DNA of 64,000 nt from Castellaniella sp035707805 (lineage in GTDB: Bacteria > Pseudomonadota > Gammaproteobacteria > Burkholderiales > Burkholderiaceae_B): positions 122,936 through 186,935 of the forward strand of contig DASSTS010000024.1 in assembly GCA_035707805.1 (NCBI GenBank), read 5' to 3'. How positions within the stretch are numbered: the stretch's first letter is position 1; each line of letters starts with the position of its first letter. A program made the translations under genes and the position numbers. Below, piece after piece: positions 34,746 through 43,602 of this stretch. The notes beneath the pieces were generated by a model that searched no databases, was not told where the DNA came from, and saw nothing but the letters and a program-made list of their open reading frames with translations.

Positions 34746-35801
34746 TTATTTCCACGGCCGGTGATAGGCGCCCAGCGTGTGCTGCTGGCCCTCGGCGACC
34801 TTGTTCAGTTCGGCCATCCAGGCCGGATGCACGGAATACCGCGCCTGGTTGGTGCGCGCCTGGTCGATGGCCTGGCGCCAGACCCGCGTGACCTGGGCCA
34901 CGTAGGCCGGGCTGCGCTGGCGGCCCTCGATCTTGATGGCGCGCACCCCCATGGACATGAGCTTGGGCAGCAGTTCCAGGGTGTTCAGGCTGGTGGGTTC
35001 CTCGAGTGCGTAGTAGTTTTCGCCGGCGACGTCGAAGCGCCCCTTGCACAGCGTCGGATAGCCGGCGTTCTCGCCCTCGTCGTAGCGGTCGATCAGCACG
35101 CCGTTCAGGCGGGATTCCAGACCCTGGTCGGTCTGCTGCCAGCGGACGTGCCGGGCCGGCGAACAGACGCCGTGGGTGTTGGGGGATTCGCCGGTGGCGT
35201 AGGACGACAGGGCGCACCGGCCCTCGACCATGACGCACAGGCTGCCGAAGCCGAAGACCTCGATCTCGACCGGCGTGTTCTCGCAGACCTGCTGCACCTG
35301 GGCCACCGACAGCACCCGCGGCAGCACTGCCCGGGCCACGCCGAAACGGTCGTGGTAGAACTGGATGGCCTCGTAGTTGGTGGCGGAACCCTGCACCGAC
35401 AGGTGCAGGCGCAGGTCCGGATAGCGGTCGTGGGCATAGGCCATCAGGCCGGGATCGGCCATGATGACCGCGTCCACGCCGGCATCCGCGGCGCGGTCGA
35501 CGGCCTCGCGCCACAGGCGCCAGGCATCGGGCTGCGGATAGGTGTTCAGCGCCAGGAAGACCTTGCGCTGGCGGTCGTGGGCGTAGCGGATGCCCTGGGC
35601 GATCGCGGCGGCGTCGAAGTTCAGGCCGGCGAAGTTGCGCGCGTTGGTGGCGTCCCGGAACCCGAGGTAGACGCAATCGGCGCCTTCGTCCACGGCGGAC
35701 TTGAGGGCGGGCAGGCTGCCGGCGGGACAGACCAGCTCGAATCCGGAGAGATCGTGGTGCGGCACCACGCGCGGCCGGACGGCGGAAGACAATGAAGACA
35801 T
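34746..35801 (-). CDS. ubiU: O2-independent ubiquinone hydroxylase subunit UbiU
   Basis: A 351-residue U32-family protein. FELVCPAGSLPALKSAVDEGADCVYLGFRD is the N-terminal signature. The four cluster cysteines are Cys189, Cys196, Cys213 and Cys252 (SLCVMVEGRC, HGVCSP, PTLCKGRF). Of two close ATGs the inner one (35801) has AGGA eight bases upstream. An FNR-type box at 35899-35912 lies 41.5 bases before the expected start point, so the operon is probably switched on without oxygen, as its function requires. Confidence 0.94.
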   Translation of the reverse strand: MSSLSSAVRPRVVPHHDLSGFELVCPAGSLPALKSAVDEGADCVYLGFRDATNARNFAGLNFDAAAIAQGIRYAHDRQRKVFLALNTYPQPDAWRLWREAVDRAADAGVDAVIMADPGLMAYAHDRYPDLRLHLSVQGSATNYEAIQFYHDRFGVARAVLPRVLSVAQVQQVCENTPVEIEVFGFGSLCVMVEGRCALSSYATGESPNTHGVCSPARHVRWQQTDQGLESRLNGVLIDRYDEGENAGYPTLCKGRFDVAGENYYALEEPTSLNTLELLPKLMSMGVRAIKIEGRQRSPAYVAQVTRVWRQAIDQARTNQARYSVHPAWMAELNKVAEGQQHTLGAYHRPWK

Positions 35802-35870
35802 GAGGGACATCCTGGCGGTTCTGGCCGTGCGCGGGGCACGTCGCCGGGCCCTGCATCGGCAATAGCTCGC

Positions 35871-35912
35871 ACTATGCCCCGATCCCGCCGCACAGTCCTT
35901 AATCCGGATCAA
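35871..35912 (-). promoter_or_regulatory. FNR-dependent class II promoter of ubiUVT
   Basis: TTAAT-CCGG-ATCAA (35899-35912; the 14-base consensus is TTGAT-N4-ATCAA) is centred at 35905.5. Leftward, CATAGT (35876-35871) serves as -10, giving a start at about 35864, which puts the box at -41.5, the class II position. For the rightward DUF2249 gene the same box would sit near -70.5 from a weak TAAGGT (35964-35969), so it may serve both directions. Confidence 0.65.
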
Positions 35913-35996
35913 GGGAACCGGTATTGGGCGCACGGTCTTGGGCGTTCCGGCGGCCGCCATCGTGTAAGGTAGCAGCTGCACCTGGGAGGACCCGCC

Positions 35997-36218
35997 ATGG
36001 CATTGCCCGACATCACCCTGGACGTGCGGCGCCTGCCGCCGCCCGAACCGCTGGAACAGTGCCTGGAGGCGCTGGCCGAGCTGCAGCCCGGCCAGAGGCT
36101 GCGCATGCTGATCGACCGGGAACCCTATCCCCTGTACACGATGCTGGACCGCGACGGATTCCAGCACGACTGCACCTTCGAGGACACGCATTTCCTGGTC
36201 ACCATCTGGACCGGCTGA
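35997..36218 (+). CDS. DUF2249 small protein (second copy)
   Basis: Seventy-three residues: ITLDVRRLPPPEPLEQCLEALAELQPGQRLRMLIDREPYPLYTMLDRDGFQHDC. It shares the DUF2249 layout with the protein at 3640 but is shorter. GGGAGGA lies seven bases before the ATG. It is followed two bases later by a multi-pass membrane protein, so the two are one unit. An FNR-type box upstream suggests expression in low oxygen. Function unknown; a TusA-like fold is likely. Confidence 0.8.
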   Translation: MALPDITLDVRRLPPPEPLEQCLEALAELQPGQRLRMLIDREPYPLYTMLDRDGFQHDCTFEDTHFLVTIWTG

Positions 36219-36220
36219 GC

Positions 36221-37573
36221 ATGCAGCGCGCCCTGGATTTCGACAAGACGCCCGCCCTGGGCGTGCCGCTGCCCTTCCTGCTGAACGTGCCCGTGTTCGG
36301 GCTGCTGGCCGGCCTGCTGGCCACCTGGGCCGGCCCCGCCGCGTTCGCGTCCCGCTGGAACGCCGCGACCCTTGCCCTGACCCATCTCTGGACGCTGGGC
36401 ATCCTCGGCAGCGCGATGCTGGGCGCCCTGGTCCAGATCCTGGCGGTCGCCTGCAACGTGCCGGTCCGCCCGGCGCGCGCGCTCGCGGCCGGCGTCCATG
36501 CCCTGCTGAGCGCGGGCACCCTGCTGCTGGCGGCCGGCTTTCTCTGGTGGGCGCCCGAGGCATGGCTGGGCGCCGCCGTGCTGCTGGGCGCGGCTTTCGC
36601 GGCCTACCTGGCGGCGGTGGGCCACGCCTTGTGGGCGCGCCGCGGCGACGTCTACCGGGGCGCCCGCGAGATCCTCGTTCCCGTCCGGGGCGCGCTGCTG
36701 TCCCTGGCCGTGGCCGTGCTGATCGGATGCGGCATGGCGGCGGCCCTGGCGCTGGGGCGCGAGCCGCCGGGCTGGGTGGGCAGCCACGTGCTGTGGGGTC
36801 TGCTGGGCTGGGGCGGGCTGCTGCTGATGGGCATGTCGTTCCAGCTGCTGCCGATCTTCCAGCTGACGGAGCTCTATCCCCGGCCCCTGACGCGCTGGCT
36901 GCCGCTGCTGATCCCGGGCCTGCTGCTGGCCTGGACCGCGCTGGATGCCTCCAGCGGCCTGCCCGGACTGATGCGCGAGACCGTGGAGCTGCTGCTGGCC
37001 GGCGCCTACGGGGTCTGGATCGCGGCCTCGCTGCAGCGGCTCGCCACCCGCAAGCGGCCTGCGGCCGAGCCCACGACGCTGTTCTGGTTCACAGGCCTGT
37101 GCTGCCTGCTGGCCTGCATCCCGGCCTGGGCCTGGATGCGCCACGGCCAGGCCCCGCAGGCGGAGATGGTGCTGGGCGTGCTGATGATCGTCGGCGGGCT
37201 GGGCTCCATCGTCCACGGCATGCTGTACAAGATCGTGCCCTTCCTGCTCTGGAAACACGCGCAGGACGCCATGGTGATTCCCGACCGCGACCCTGCCCGG
37301 GCCAGGGTCTACCTCAAGGTCATGCCGAAAATGGCGGCCTACATCTCCGAACGCGGCGCCCGCTGGCACTGGGCGCTGCACGTGCTGGCCGTGCTGGCCT
37401 GGAGCCTGGCCGCCGCCGGCTGGACGCCCGCCGGCCGGGCGGCGGGGCCGCTGCTGGCCCTGGCGTCCCTGGCGCTGGCGGCCAACCTGGGCCGCGCCCT
37501 GCGGCTGTACCGCCGCACGCTGGCCGCCATGGCCGCGCTGCCCCACCATGCCGAAGGCCGCTCCGCCGCGTGA
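36221..37573 (+). CDS. Uncharacterised multi-pass membrane protein with conserved histidines
   Basis: A 450-residue protein with about 12 hydrophobic helices. Intramembrane histidines stand in motifs that look conserved: His55 in LTHLWTLGILGSAMLGALVQ, His189 in GSHVLWGLLGWGGLLLMGMS, His332 and His346 in GSIVHGMLYKIVPFLLWKH. The THLWTLG pattern recalls helices of heme-copper oxidase subunit I and of NnrS, a heme/copper membrane protein of denitrifiers, but no full family match is claimed. It is tightly linked to a DUF2249 gene and sits between ubiUVT, a Dnr-like regulator and hemN, so a role in NO or heme-dependent anaerobic respiration is plausible. Confidence 0.75.
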   Translation: MQRALDFDKTPALGVPLPFLLNVPVFGLLAGLLATWAGPAAFASRWNAATLALTHLWTLGILGSAMLGALVQILAVACNVPVRPARALAAGVHALLSAGTLLLAAGFLWWAPEAWLGAAVLLGAAFAAYLAAVGHALWARRGDVYRGAREILVPVRGALLSLAVAVLIGCGMAAALALGREPPGWVGSHVLWGLLGWGGLLLMGMSFQLLPIFQLTELYPRPLTRWLPLLIPGLLLAWTALDASSGLPGLMRETVELLLAGAYGVWIAASLQRLATRKRPAAEPTTLFWFTGLCCLLACIPAWAWMRHGQAPQAEMVLGVLMIVGGLGSIVHGMLYKIVPFLLWKHAQDAMVIPDRDPARARVYLKVMPKMAAYISERGARWHWALHVLAVLAWSLAAAGWTPAGRAAGPLLALASLALAANLGRALRLYRRTLAAMAALPHHAEGRSAA

Positions 37574-37610
37574 GGGCGGGCGCGGACCGTCCGCACAGCG
37601 CCCGAGCGGT

Positions 37611-38288
37611 TCAGGCCCGGTGCGACCGCAGGCCGTCGATGTCCAGCACGGTGAATTCGCGCCCCCGCACGCGGATCAGGCCCTGGTCGCTGAGCTCGCG
37701 CAGGACGCGCGAGAAATGCTCGGGCGTGAGGTTCAGCCGCGAGGCGATGACCGATTTGCCGATCTCGATGCGAAACGGCTGGCCCACCTGGCCGGGCCAC
37801 TGGCGCAGCAGGAACGCAATGAGGCGCTGCGCGCCGGTGTGCAGCGTGTAAGCCTCGACGTCGCCCATCAGACTGTAGAGCCGCCGGCTCAGGCCGGCCA
37901 GCATCTTGCGCGCGACCCCGGGGTGGCGGTCGATCTGGTCGAACAAGGCCTCACGCCCCACGTGCAGCAGCAGGGTGTCGCGCAGCGCCTCGGCCGTGAC
38001 GATGTAGTTCTGGCCCATGAACATCAGCGCCTCGCCGAAGCCGTCGCCCGGTCCGATCAGGCGCACGACGCGCTCGACCCCCGACGCCGAGACGAAGACG
38101 AGCTTGACCTGTCCGTGAACGACGACGTGAAAACCCACGCAGGGGTCGCCGCGGCGGAAGATGATGTCGCCGCGCACGGCCGAGACCTCGCTGGTGCCCC
38201 GGGCGATGGGGTCCAGGTCGGACTCGGGCAGTTCGTTGAACAGCGGCACCTGGGCCAGCAGGTCACGGATCCGGCGAAAGCGTGGATC
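37611..38288 (-). CDS. Dnr-like Crp/Fnr-family regulator (start unresolved)
   Basis: About 225 residues from DPRFRRIRDLLAQVPLFNEL onward. The cyclic-nucleotide-like domain (GDIIFRRGDPCVGFHVVVHGQVKL) is followed by a winged helix whose recognition helix TPEHFSRVLREL keeps the Glu-x-x-Ser-Arg set that FNR uses to read TTGAT half-sites. The N-terminal cysteines of FNR are missing, so this is Dnr/NnrR-like and may sense NO through heme. No in-frame ATG or GTG lies where expected. The first conventional start inside the domain is GTG at 38249; the frame runs open to an ATG at 38519 within ybaN on the other strand. ATGs at 38362 and 38344 are one frame off. Confidence 0.82.
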   Translation of the reverse strand, partial: DPRFRRIRDLLAQVPLFNELPESDLDPIARGTSEVSAVRGDIIFRRGDPCVGFHVVVHGQVKLVFVSASGVERVVRLIGPGDGFGEALMFMGQNYIVTAEALRDTLLLHVGREALFDQIDRHPGVARKMLAGLSRRLYSLMGDVEAYTLHTGAQRLIAFLLRQWPGQVGQPFRIEIGKSVIASRLNLTPEHFSRVLRELSDQGLIRVRGREFTVLDIDGLRSHRA

Positions 38289-38360
38289 GTCCGCGGCGGA
38301 GCGCCCGGCGCCGCGGCGCCCGGGTGCGCGCGAGGCCCGCGCATTGCTAGAATCGGATCC

Positions 38361-38726
38361 ATGGTCCGCGCACTGTTCACCGTACTGGGCACCCTCGCCC
38401 TGATCCTGGGTGTGCTGGGAATTTTCCTGCCCCTGCTGCCCACGACCCCGTTTCTGCTGCTGGCGGCCTTCTGCTACCTGCGCGGTTCGCAGCGCCTGCA
38501 CGGCTGGCTGATGTCCCATCGCGTCCTCGGTCCCTATATCCGCGACTTCCAGTCGGGGCGCGGCATCCCCTTGCGCAGCAAATGCGTGGCCCTGGCCCTG
38601 ATGTGGCCGTCCCTGGCCGTCTCGGCCTGGATCATGCCCGTGCCCTGGGCCCGCTGGCTGCTGCTGATTCCGGGCATCGGCGTCACGATCTACCTGTGGC
38701 GCCTGCCCACCCGGCCCTCAGATTAG
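38361..38726 (+). CDS. ybaN: YbaN family inner-membrane protein (DUF454)
   Basis: A 121-residue protein with three to four hydrophobic segments. LGTLALILGVLGIFLPLLPTTPFLLLAAFCY and RGSQRLHGWLMSHRVLGPYI are the DUF454 hallmarks. E. coli ybaN and its Pseudomonas relatives lie near heme or Fnr-related genes; the function is not known. Its ATG overlaps the region where the divergent regulator should begin, and its stop overlaps the convergent hemN stop by nine bases. Confidence 0.9.
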   Translation: MVRALFTVLGTLALILGVLGIFLPLLPTTPFLLLAAFCYLRGSQRLHGWLMSHRVLGPYIRDFQSGRGIPLRSKCVALALMWPSLAVSAWIMPVPWARWLLLIPGIGVTIYLWRLPTRPSD

Positions 38727-40184
38727 CTTGGAATAGGTGGCGACCCTGGGCCGGCGCACGTACTGGTCGAACACCATGGCAAAAGCGCGCACGAAGACGC
38801 GCCCCCGCGGCAGCACCCGCAGCCCGCCGGCGTCCCGCGCCAGCAGGCCGGCGTCGACGTAGGGCTGCAGGCGCTGCAGCTCGTCGGCGAAACAGGACTC
38901 GAAGTCCTGCCCGTGGCGCTGGCGGAACGCGTCGAAATCCAGCGGCATGCTGCACATCAGGGCCATGATGACCTCGCGCCGGATGGCGTCCTCGGGGCTG
39001 AGGTCGAAGCCTTTCGCCGTGGGCAGCTCGTCGCGTTCGAGGACGTTGCGGTAGGCGTTCAGGGAATGGTGGTTCTGCACGTAGGCGTCGCCGACCTTGC
39101 CGATGGCCGAAATGCCGAAGCCCACCAGGTCGCATTCCGCCCGGGTCGTGTAGCCCTGGAAATTGCGGTGCAGGCTCTGGCCGAGGCGTGCCCGGTTGAG
39201 TTCGTCGTCGGGCTTGGCGAAATGATCCAGGCCGATATAGACGTAGCCGGCCGCCAGCAGCCGGCGCACCGACATCAGAAAGATCTGCAGGCGCGTATCG
39301 GCCGTGGGCAGGTCCTCGGCATTGATCAGGCGCTGGGACTTGAAGCGGTCGGGCAGGTGCGCGTAGTTGTACAGCGCGATCCGGTCGGGCGAGAGCTCGA
39401 TCAACTGGTCCAGGGTGCGGCTGAAGCTCTCCAGGGTCTGCTTGGGCAAGCCGTAGATCAGGTCCGCGTTGATCGACTGGAAACCGTTGTCGCGGCTGGC
39501 CTGCAGCGCCACGCGCACCATGTCGTAGGGCTGGATGCGGTTCACCGCGGCCTGGACGTCGGGGTCGAAATCCTGGACGCCGAAGCTGGTGCGGTTGAAT
39601 CCCAGGCCCGCCAGCATCGCCAGGGAATCCGGCGTCACCGTGCGCGGATCGATCTCCACGCCCAGTTCGGCGTCCTCGGTGAAATCGAAATGCCGGCGGA
39701 TCTGGTCCATCAGCGCGGTCAGCTCGGCCGCGCTGAGGAAGGTCGGCGTGCCGCCGCCCAGATGCAGCTGCACCGTCTGGCGCGCCGCGCCCAGGTGCGG
39801 ACTGAGCAGGTCCATTTCCCGGAACAGGATGTCCAGGTATTCGGCCGAGCGGCTGTGATCCTGCGTGATGATCTTGTTGCAGCCGCAGAAATAGCACAGG
39901 GACTCGCAAAACGGCAGGTGCACGTACACCGACAGCGGCGCGGGCCGGGGGGACGCGGCGCGCCGCGCCAGGTGGTCCAGGTACGAGGCGGCCGGATAGT
40001 CGCGCTGGAAGCGGTCGGCGGTCGGATACGAGGTATAGCGCGGACCGGACTGGTCGAAGCGCCGGATCAGCGCCTCGGAAATCTCCAGGTCCGGAAAAGC
40101 GATGCCGGGGTCGCCGGAGGATCCGCCGGGCCGTCCGGGCATGCCGGGGGCGCTGGCGGTGTCGAGTGTTGCGGATGTGATCAT
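38718..40184 (-). CDS. hemN: Oxygen-independent coproporphyrinogen III oxidase
   Basis: A 488-residue radical SAM enzyme. The cluster motif is CESLCYFCGC (CxxxCxxCxC, as in true HemN), followed by HLGGGTPTFLSAAEL and the HemN-specific Arg/Tyr-rich N-terminal segment DQSGPRYTSYPTADRF. It decarboxylates coproporphyrinogen III to protoporphyrinogen IX without oxygen. The ATG at 40184 has CAGGAG eight bases upstream; an ATG at 40241 would lie within the promoter's early transcript. An FNR box at -41.5 predicts anaerobic induction. Confidence 0.95.
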   Translation of the reverse strand: MITSATLDTASAPGMPGRPGGSSGDPGIAFPDLEISEALIRRFDQSGPRYTSYPTADRFQRDYPAASYLDHLARRAASPRPAPLSVYVHLPFCESLCYFCGCNKIITQDHSRSAEYLDILFREMDLLSPHLGAARQTVQLHLGGGTPTFLSAAELTALMDQIRRHFDFTEDAELGVEIDPRTVTPDSLAMLAGLGFNRTSFGVQDFDPDVQAAVNRIQPYDMVRVALQASRDNGFQSINADLIYGLPKQTLESFSRTLDQLIELSPDRIALYNYAHLPDRFKSQRLINAEDLPTADTRLQIFLMSVRRLLAAGYVYIGLDHFAKPDDELNRARLGQSLHRNFQGYTTRAECDLVGFGISAIGKVGDAYVQNHHSLNAYRNVLERDELPTAKGFDLSPEDAIRREVIMALMCSMPLDFDAFRQRHGQDFESCFADELQRLQPYVDAGLLARDAGGLRVLPRGRVFVRAFAMVFDQYVRRPRVATYSKLI

Positions 40185-40259
40185 GCCGTGAGCTCCTGAG
40201 ACCGGTCCGGGGCCTCCTGACCCCGACACGGACGGCCCCATTGTCCTGTATCGGGTCCC

Positions 40260-40301
40260 ATTGTCGGGCCAAATCCGCGTATTCCGCTTGATTCAAGTCA
40301 A
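40260..40301 (-). promoter_or_regulatory. FNR-dependent class II promoter of hemN
   Basis: TTGAT-TCAA-GTCAA (40288-40301) has one mismatch to the FNR consensus and is centred at 40294.5. Leftward, GACAAT (40265-40260) is a -10 giving a start near 40253, which places the box at exactly -41.5. A TATCAT at 40317-40322 might serve the rightward mrp operon but has no fitting -35. Confidence 0.7.
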
Positions 40302-40360
40302 GTATCCGACTTCGCGTATCATAAACAGTAAACCGCATTCCCGAATCGACGCCCACCCCC

Positions 40361-43258
40361 ATGCTCCTGACCCTGATCCTGGCGATCCCTTTTGCCGGCA
40401 GCCTGTGCGCCGCGCTGCTGCCGGCCGACGCGCGCAGGACGGGGGCCTGGATCGCCGGCATCTGCGCCCTGGCCTGCCTGGGGCTGACCCTCGCGCTGAC
40501 CCCGGAGGTCGCCGCCCGCGAGATCCTCAAGCTGGACCTGCCCTGGATTCCCAGCCAGGGGGTGGACCTGACCCTGCGCATGGACGGCTATGCCTGGCTG
40601 TTCGCGGTCATCGTCTCGGCGATGGGCGCGCTGATCGCCCTGTACGCGCACTACTACCTGTCGGACAAGGATCCGGTTCCGCGGTTCTTCGCCTTCCTGC
40701 TGAGCTTCATGGGCGCCATGCTGGGCGTGGTGCTGGCCGGCAACCTCATCCAGCTGGTGGTGTTCTGGGAACTGACCAGCCTGTCGTCCTTCATGCTGAT
40801 CGGCTACTGGCAGCACCGGCCAGAGGCCCGGCGCGGCGCGCGCATGGCGCTGCTGGTCACGGGCGGCGGGGGCTTCTGCCTGCTGGCCAGCATGCTGATC
40901 ATCGGCCACATCGTCGGCAGCTACGATCTGGACGCGGTCCTGGCGGCCGCCGGCGAGATCCGGTCCCACCACTGGTATCCCATCCTGCTGGTGCTGCTGG
41001 CGCTGGGCGCGCTGACCAAGAGCGCCCAGTTTCCCTTTCATTTCTGGCTGCCCAACGCCATGGCCGCGCCCACGCCGGTGTCGGCCTACCTGCATTCGGC
41101 CACCATGGTCAAGGCCGGGGTCTTTCTGCTGGCCCGCTTCTGGCCGATCTTCTCGGGCACCGACTGGTGGACCTGGATCATCGGCGGGGCCGGACTGTGC
41201 TCGCTGCTGCTGGGGGCGTACGCAGCCATCTTCCAGCGCGACATCAAGAGCGTGCTCGCCTATTCCACCGTCAGCCACCTGGGCCTGATCACGCTGCTGC
41301 TGGGCATGAACAGCCCCCTCGCGCTGGTCGCCGCCGTCTTCCACATGATCAACCACGCGACCTTCAAGGCATCGCTGTTCATGGCGGCGGGCATCGTGGA
41401 CCACGAAAGCGGCACCCGCGACCTGACCCGGCTGTCGGGCCTGCGCCAGCTGATGCCGCTGACCGCCACTCTGGCCATGGTGTCGGCCGCGGCCATGGCG
41501 GGCGTGCCGCTGTTGAACGGCTTCATCTCCAAGGAAATGTTCTTTGCCGAGACCGTGTTCGTCACCGGTCACTGGTTCAGCCGCTGGGGCCTGCCGCTGG
41601 CCGCCGTGGTGGGCGGCGCCTTCAGCGTGACCTATTCCCTGCGCCTGGTGCTGCAGGTCTTCTTCGGGCCGCCGGCCACCGACCTGCCGCGCACGCCGCA
41701 CGATCCGGCCCGCATGATGCTCATTCCCTGCGCCATCCTCGTCGGCATCTGCCTGGCCGTGGGCATACTGCCCGGCCAGACGCTGGGCCCCATCCTGAGG
41801 CTCGTCATGGTCGGGCTGCTGGGCCTGCGCGTGCCCGTCTACGACCTGCAGCTCTGGCACGGGTTCAACCTGCCGCTGCTCATGAGCGTGATCGCCCTGG
41901 TGCTGGGCGTGGCGCTGTACCTGCTGCTGCGCCGGCGCGACCGCCGCGCGCCCGGCAAGGTGCCTCTGATCTACCGCTTCGACGGCCGCCGGACCTTCGA
42001 GGCCGCGCTGGAGGCCATCGACAGCGCGGCCGCGGGACTGATGGGCTGGCTGCAGACGCCGCGCCTGCAGCCGCAGGTCCTGCTGCTGGTGCTCTGCACG
42101 CTGGGCGTGGCCGCGCTGCCCCTGCTGCCGGGGGGATGGTGGCGGCACGCGCCGGCCGGTGACACGCCGCTGCAGTGGTCCTTCGGCCTGATGTGGCTGG
42201 CCGGCGGAGCCTGCGCCATCGCGGCCGCCTACCAGGCCAAATACCACCGCATGGCCTCGCTGATGCTGTCGGGCGCCACGGGCCTGGTCACCTGCGCGAC
42301 CTACGCCTGGCTCTCGGCGCCGGACCTGGCCCTGACGCAGCTGGCGGTCGAGGTGGTGACGACCGTGCTGCTCCTGCTGGGGCTGCGCTGGCTGCCGCCG
42401 CGCCTGGAGGAATTCCCGGCCGCGAGCTGGCGCCGCACCCAGTGGCGGCGCGCGCGCGACCTCGCCGTGGCCATCGCCGGCGGTGCCGGGATGGCGGCCC
42501 TGGCCTACCTCATGATGACCCGGCCGGCGGCGCGCTCCAGCATCTCGGCCTTCTTCGTCCAGCAGGCCTGGCCGCTGGGCGGCGGCGCCAACGTGGTCAA
42601 CGTCATCCTGGTGGATTTCCGCGCCTTCGACACCTTCGGCGAGATCACGGTGCTGGCCATCGTCGCCCTGAGCGTCTATGCCCTGCTGCGACGCTTCCGC
42701 CCGCCCGCCGAGGCGCTGAGCCCCTCGTCCGCGCGGCGCCTGCCGCAGTCCCCCCGAGAGCCCGATCCCAAGGCGCTGCTGCCCGAGGGGCTGATGCGCA
42801 TCCCCGCCGTCCTGGTCCGCCTGATGCTGCCGGTGTCCACGCTGATCTCGCTGTACTTCCTGCTGCGCGGACACAACCTGCCGGGCGGCGGCTTCGTCGG
42901 CGGCCTGGTCATGGCGACCGGCATCATCCTGCAGTACATGGTGGGCGGCATCCTCTGGGTCGAGGCGCGGCCGCTGATCCGCCCGCAGGCCTGGATCGCG
43001 CTGGGCCTGCTGGTGGCCGGCGGCGCCGCCACGGCGGTCTGGTGGGCCGGCCAGCCGCTGCTGTCGGCCTACGCCGCCGACGTCCACCTGCCCGTCGTGG
43101 GCACAGTGCATCTTTCCAGCGTGCTGGTGTTCGACCTGGGGGTCTACATGCTGGTGGTCGGCGCAACCATCCTGATGCTGATCGCCCTGGCGCACCAGTC
43201 CCTGCGCTTTCACCGCAACCTCACCGAGCCGGCCGACGGCCCGCTCACGGAGTCCTGA
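40361..43258 (+). CDS. mrpA: Mrp antiporter subunit A fused to B
   Basis: A 965-residue membrane protein. The first 770 or so residues are the NuoL-like MrpA (HYYLSDKDPVPRFFAFLLSFMGAMLGVVLAGN; WLPNAMAAPTPVSAYLHSATMVKAG). From about 800 it continues into an MrpB domain (RGHNLPGGGFVGGLVMATGIILQYMVGG). This fusion and six-gene layout is that of group 2 Mrp/Pha systems such as Sinorhizobium Pha. The complex exchanges cytoplasmic Na+ or K+ for external protons and supports pH and salt homeostasis. No good ribosome site precedes the ATG. Confidence 0.94.
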   Translation: MLLTLILAIPFAGSLCAALLPADARRTGAWIAGICALACLGLTLALTPEVAAREILKLDLPWIPSQGVDLTLRMDGYAWLFAVIVSAMGALIALYAHYYLSDKDPVPRFFAFLLSFMGAMLGVVLAGNLIQLVVFWELTSLSSFMLIGYWQHRPEARRGARMALLVTGGGGFCLLASMLIIGHIVGSYDLDAVLAAAGEIRSHHWYPILLVLLALGALTKSAQFPFHFWLPNAMAAPTPVSAYLHSATMVKAGVFLLARFWPIFSGTDWWTWIIGGAGLCSLLLGAYAAIFQRDIKSVLAYSTVSHLGLITLLLGMNSPLALVAAVFHMINHATFKASLFMAAGIVDHESGTRDLTRLSGLRQLMPLTATLAMVSAAAMAGVPLLNGFISKEMFFAETVFVTGHWFSRWGLPLAAVVGGAFSVTYSLRLVLQVFFGPPATDLPRTPHDPARMMLIPCAILVGICLAVGILPGQTLGPILRLVMVGLLGLRVPVYDLQLWHGFNLPLLMSVIALVLGVALYLLLRRRDRRAPGKVPLIYRFDGRRTFEAALEAIDSAAAGLMGWLQTPRLQPQVLLLVLCTLGVAALPLLPGGWWRHAPAGDTPLQWSFGLMWLAGGACAIAAAYQAKYHRMASLMLSGATGLVTCATYAWLSAPDLALTQLAVEVVTTVLLLLGLRWLPPRLEEFPAASWRRTQWRRARDLAVAIAGGAGMAALAYLMMTRPAARSSISAFFVQQAWPLGGGANVVNVILVDFRAFDTFGEITVLAIVALSVYALLRRFRPPAEALSPSSARRLPQSPREPDPKALLPEGLMRIPAVLVRLMLPVSTLISLYFLLRGHNLPGGGFVGGLVMATGIILQYMVGGILWVEARPLIRPQAWIALGLLVAGGAATAVWWAGQPLLSAYAADVHLPVVGTVHLSSVLVFDLGVYMLVVGATILMLIALAHQSLRFHRNLTEPADGPLTES

Positions 43259-43260
43259 CC

Positions 43261-43602
43261 ATGGAATGGATACTGGCCCTGGCCATCGGGGTGCTGGCCG
43301 GCTCCGGCATCTGGCTGCTGCTGCGGCCGCGCACCTTCCAGTTCATCATGGGTCTGGCCCTGATGTCCTATGCCGTGAACCTGTTCATCTTCGCCATGGG
43401 CCGGCTGCGCCTGGACGCGCCGCCGGTCATCGATCCGCACTGGCCCGATCCGATCCGCTACACCGATCCCCTGCCCCAGGCGCTGGTCCTGACGGCCATC
43501 GTCATCGGCTTTGCCACCACCGCCCTGTTCCTGGTCGTACTGCTGGCCTCGCGCGGCATGAGCGACACCGACCACGTGGACGGAGAGGAACGGCGGCCAT
43601 GA
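43261..43602 (+). CDS. mrpC: Mrp antiporter subunit C
   Basis: A 113-residue NuoK-like protein with three helices (GIWLLLRPRTFQFIMGLALMSYAVNLFIFAMG; LVLTAIVIGFATTALFLVVLL). The Mrp family keeps this fold from complex I. It starts two bases after mrpA and overlaps mrpD by four (ATGA). Confidence 0.94.
   Translation: MEWILALAIGVLAGSGIWLLLRPRTFQFIMGLALMSYAVNLFIFAMGRLRLDAPPVIDPHWPDPIRYTDPLPQALVLTAIVIGFATTALFLVVLLASRGMSDTDHVDGEERRP

Noticed and set aside
40319..43213. Very long open frame on the minus strand opposite mrpA
   Set aside because: It is a codon-bias shadow of the GC-rich mrpA gene: Gln/His/Arg/Gly-rich, no domain, no ribosome site, while the plus strand matches MrpA throughout.
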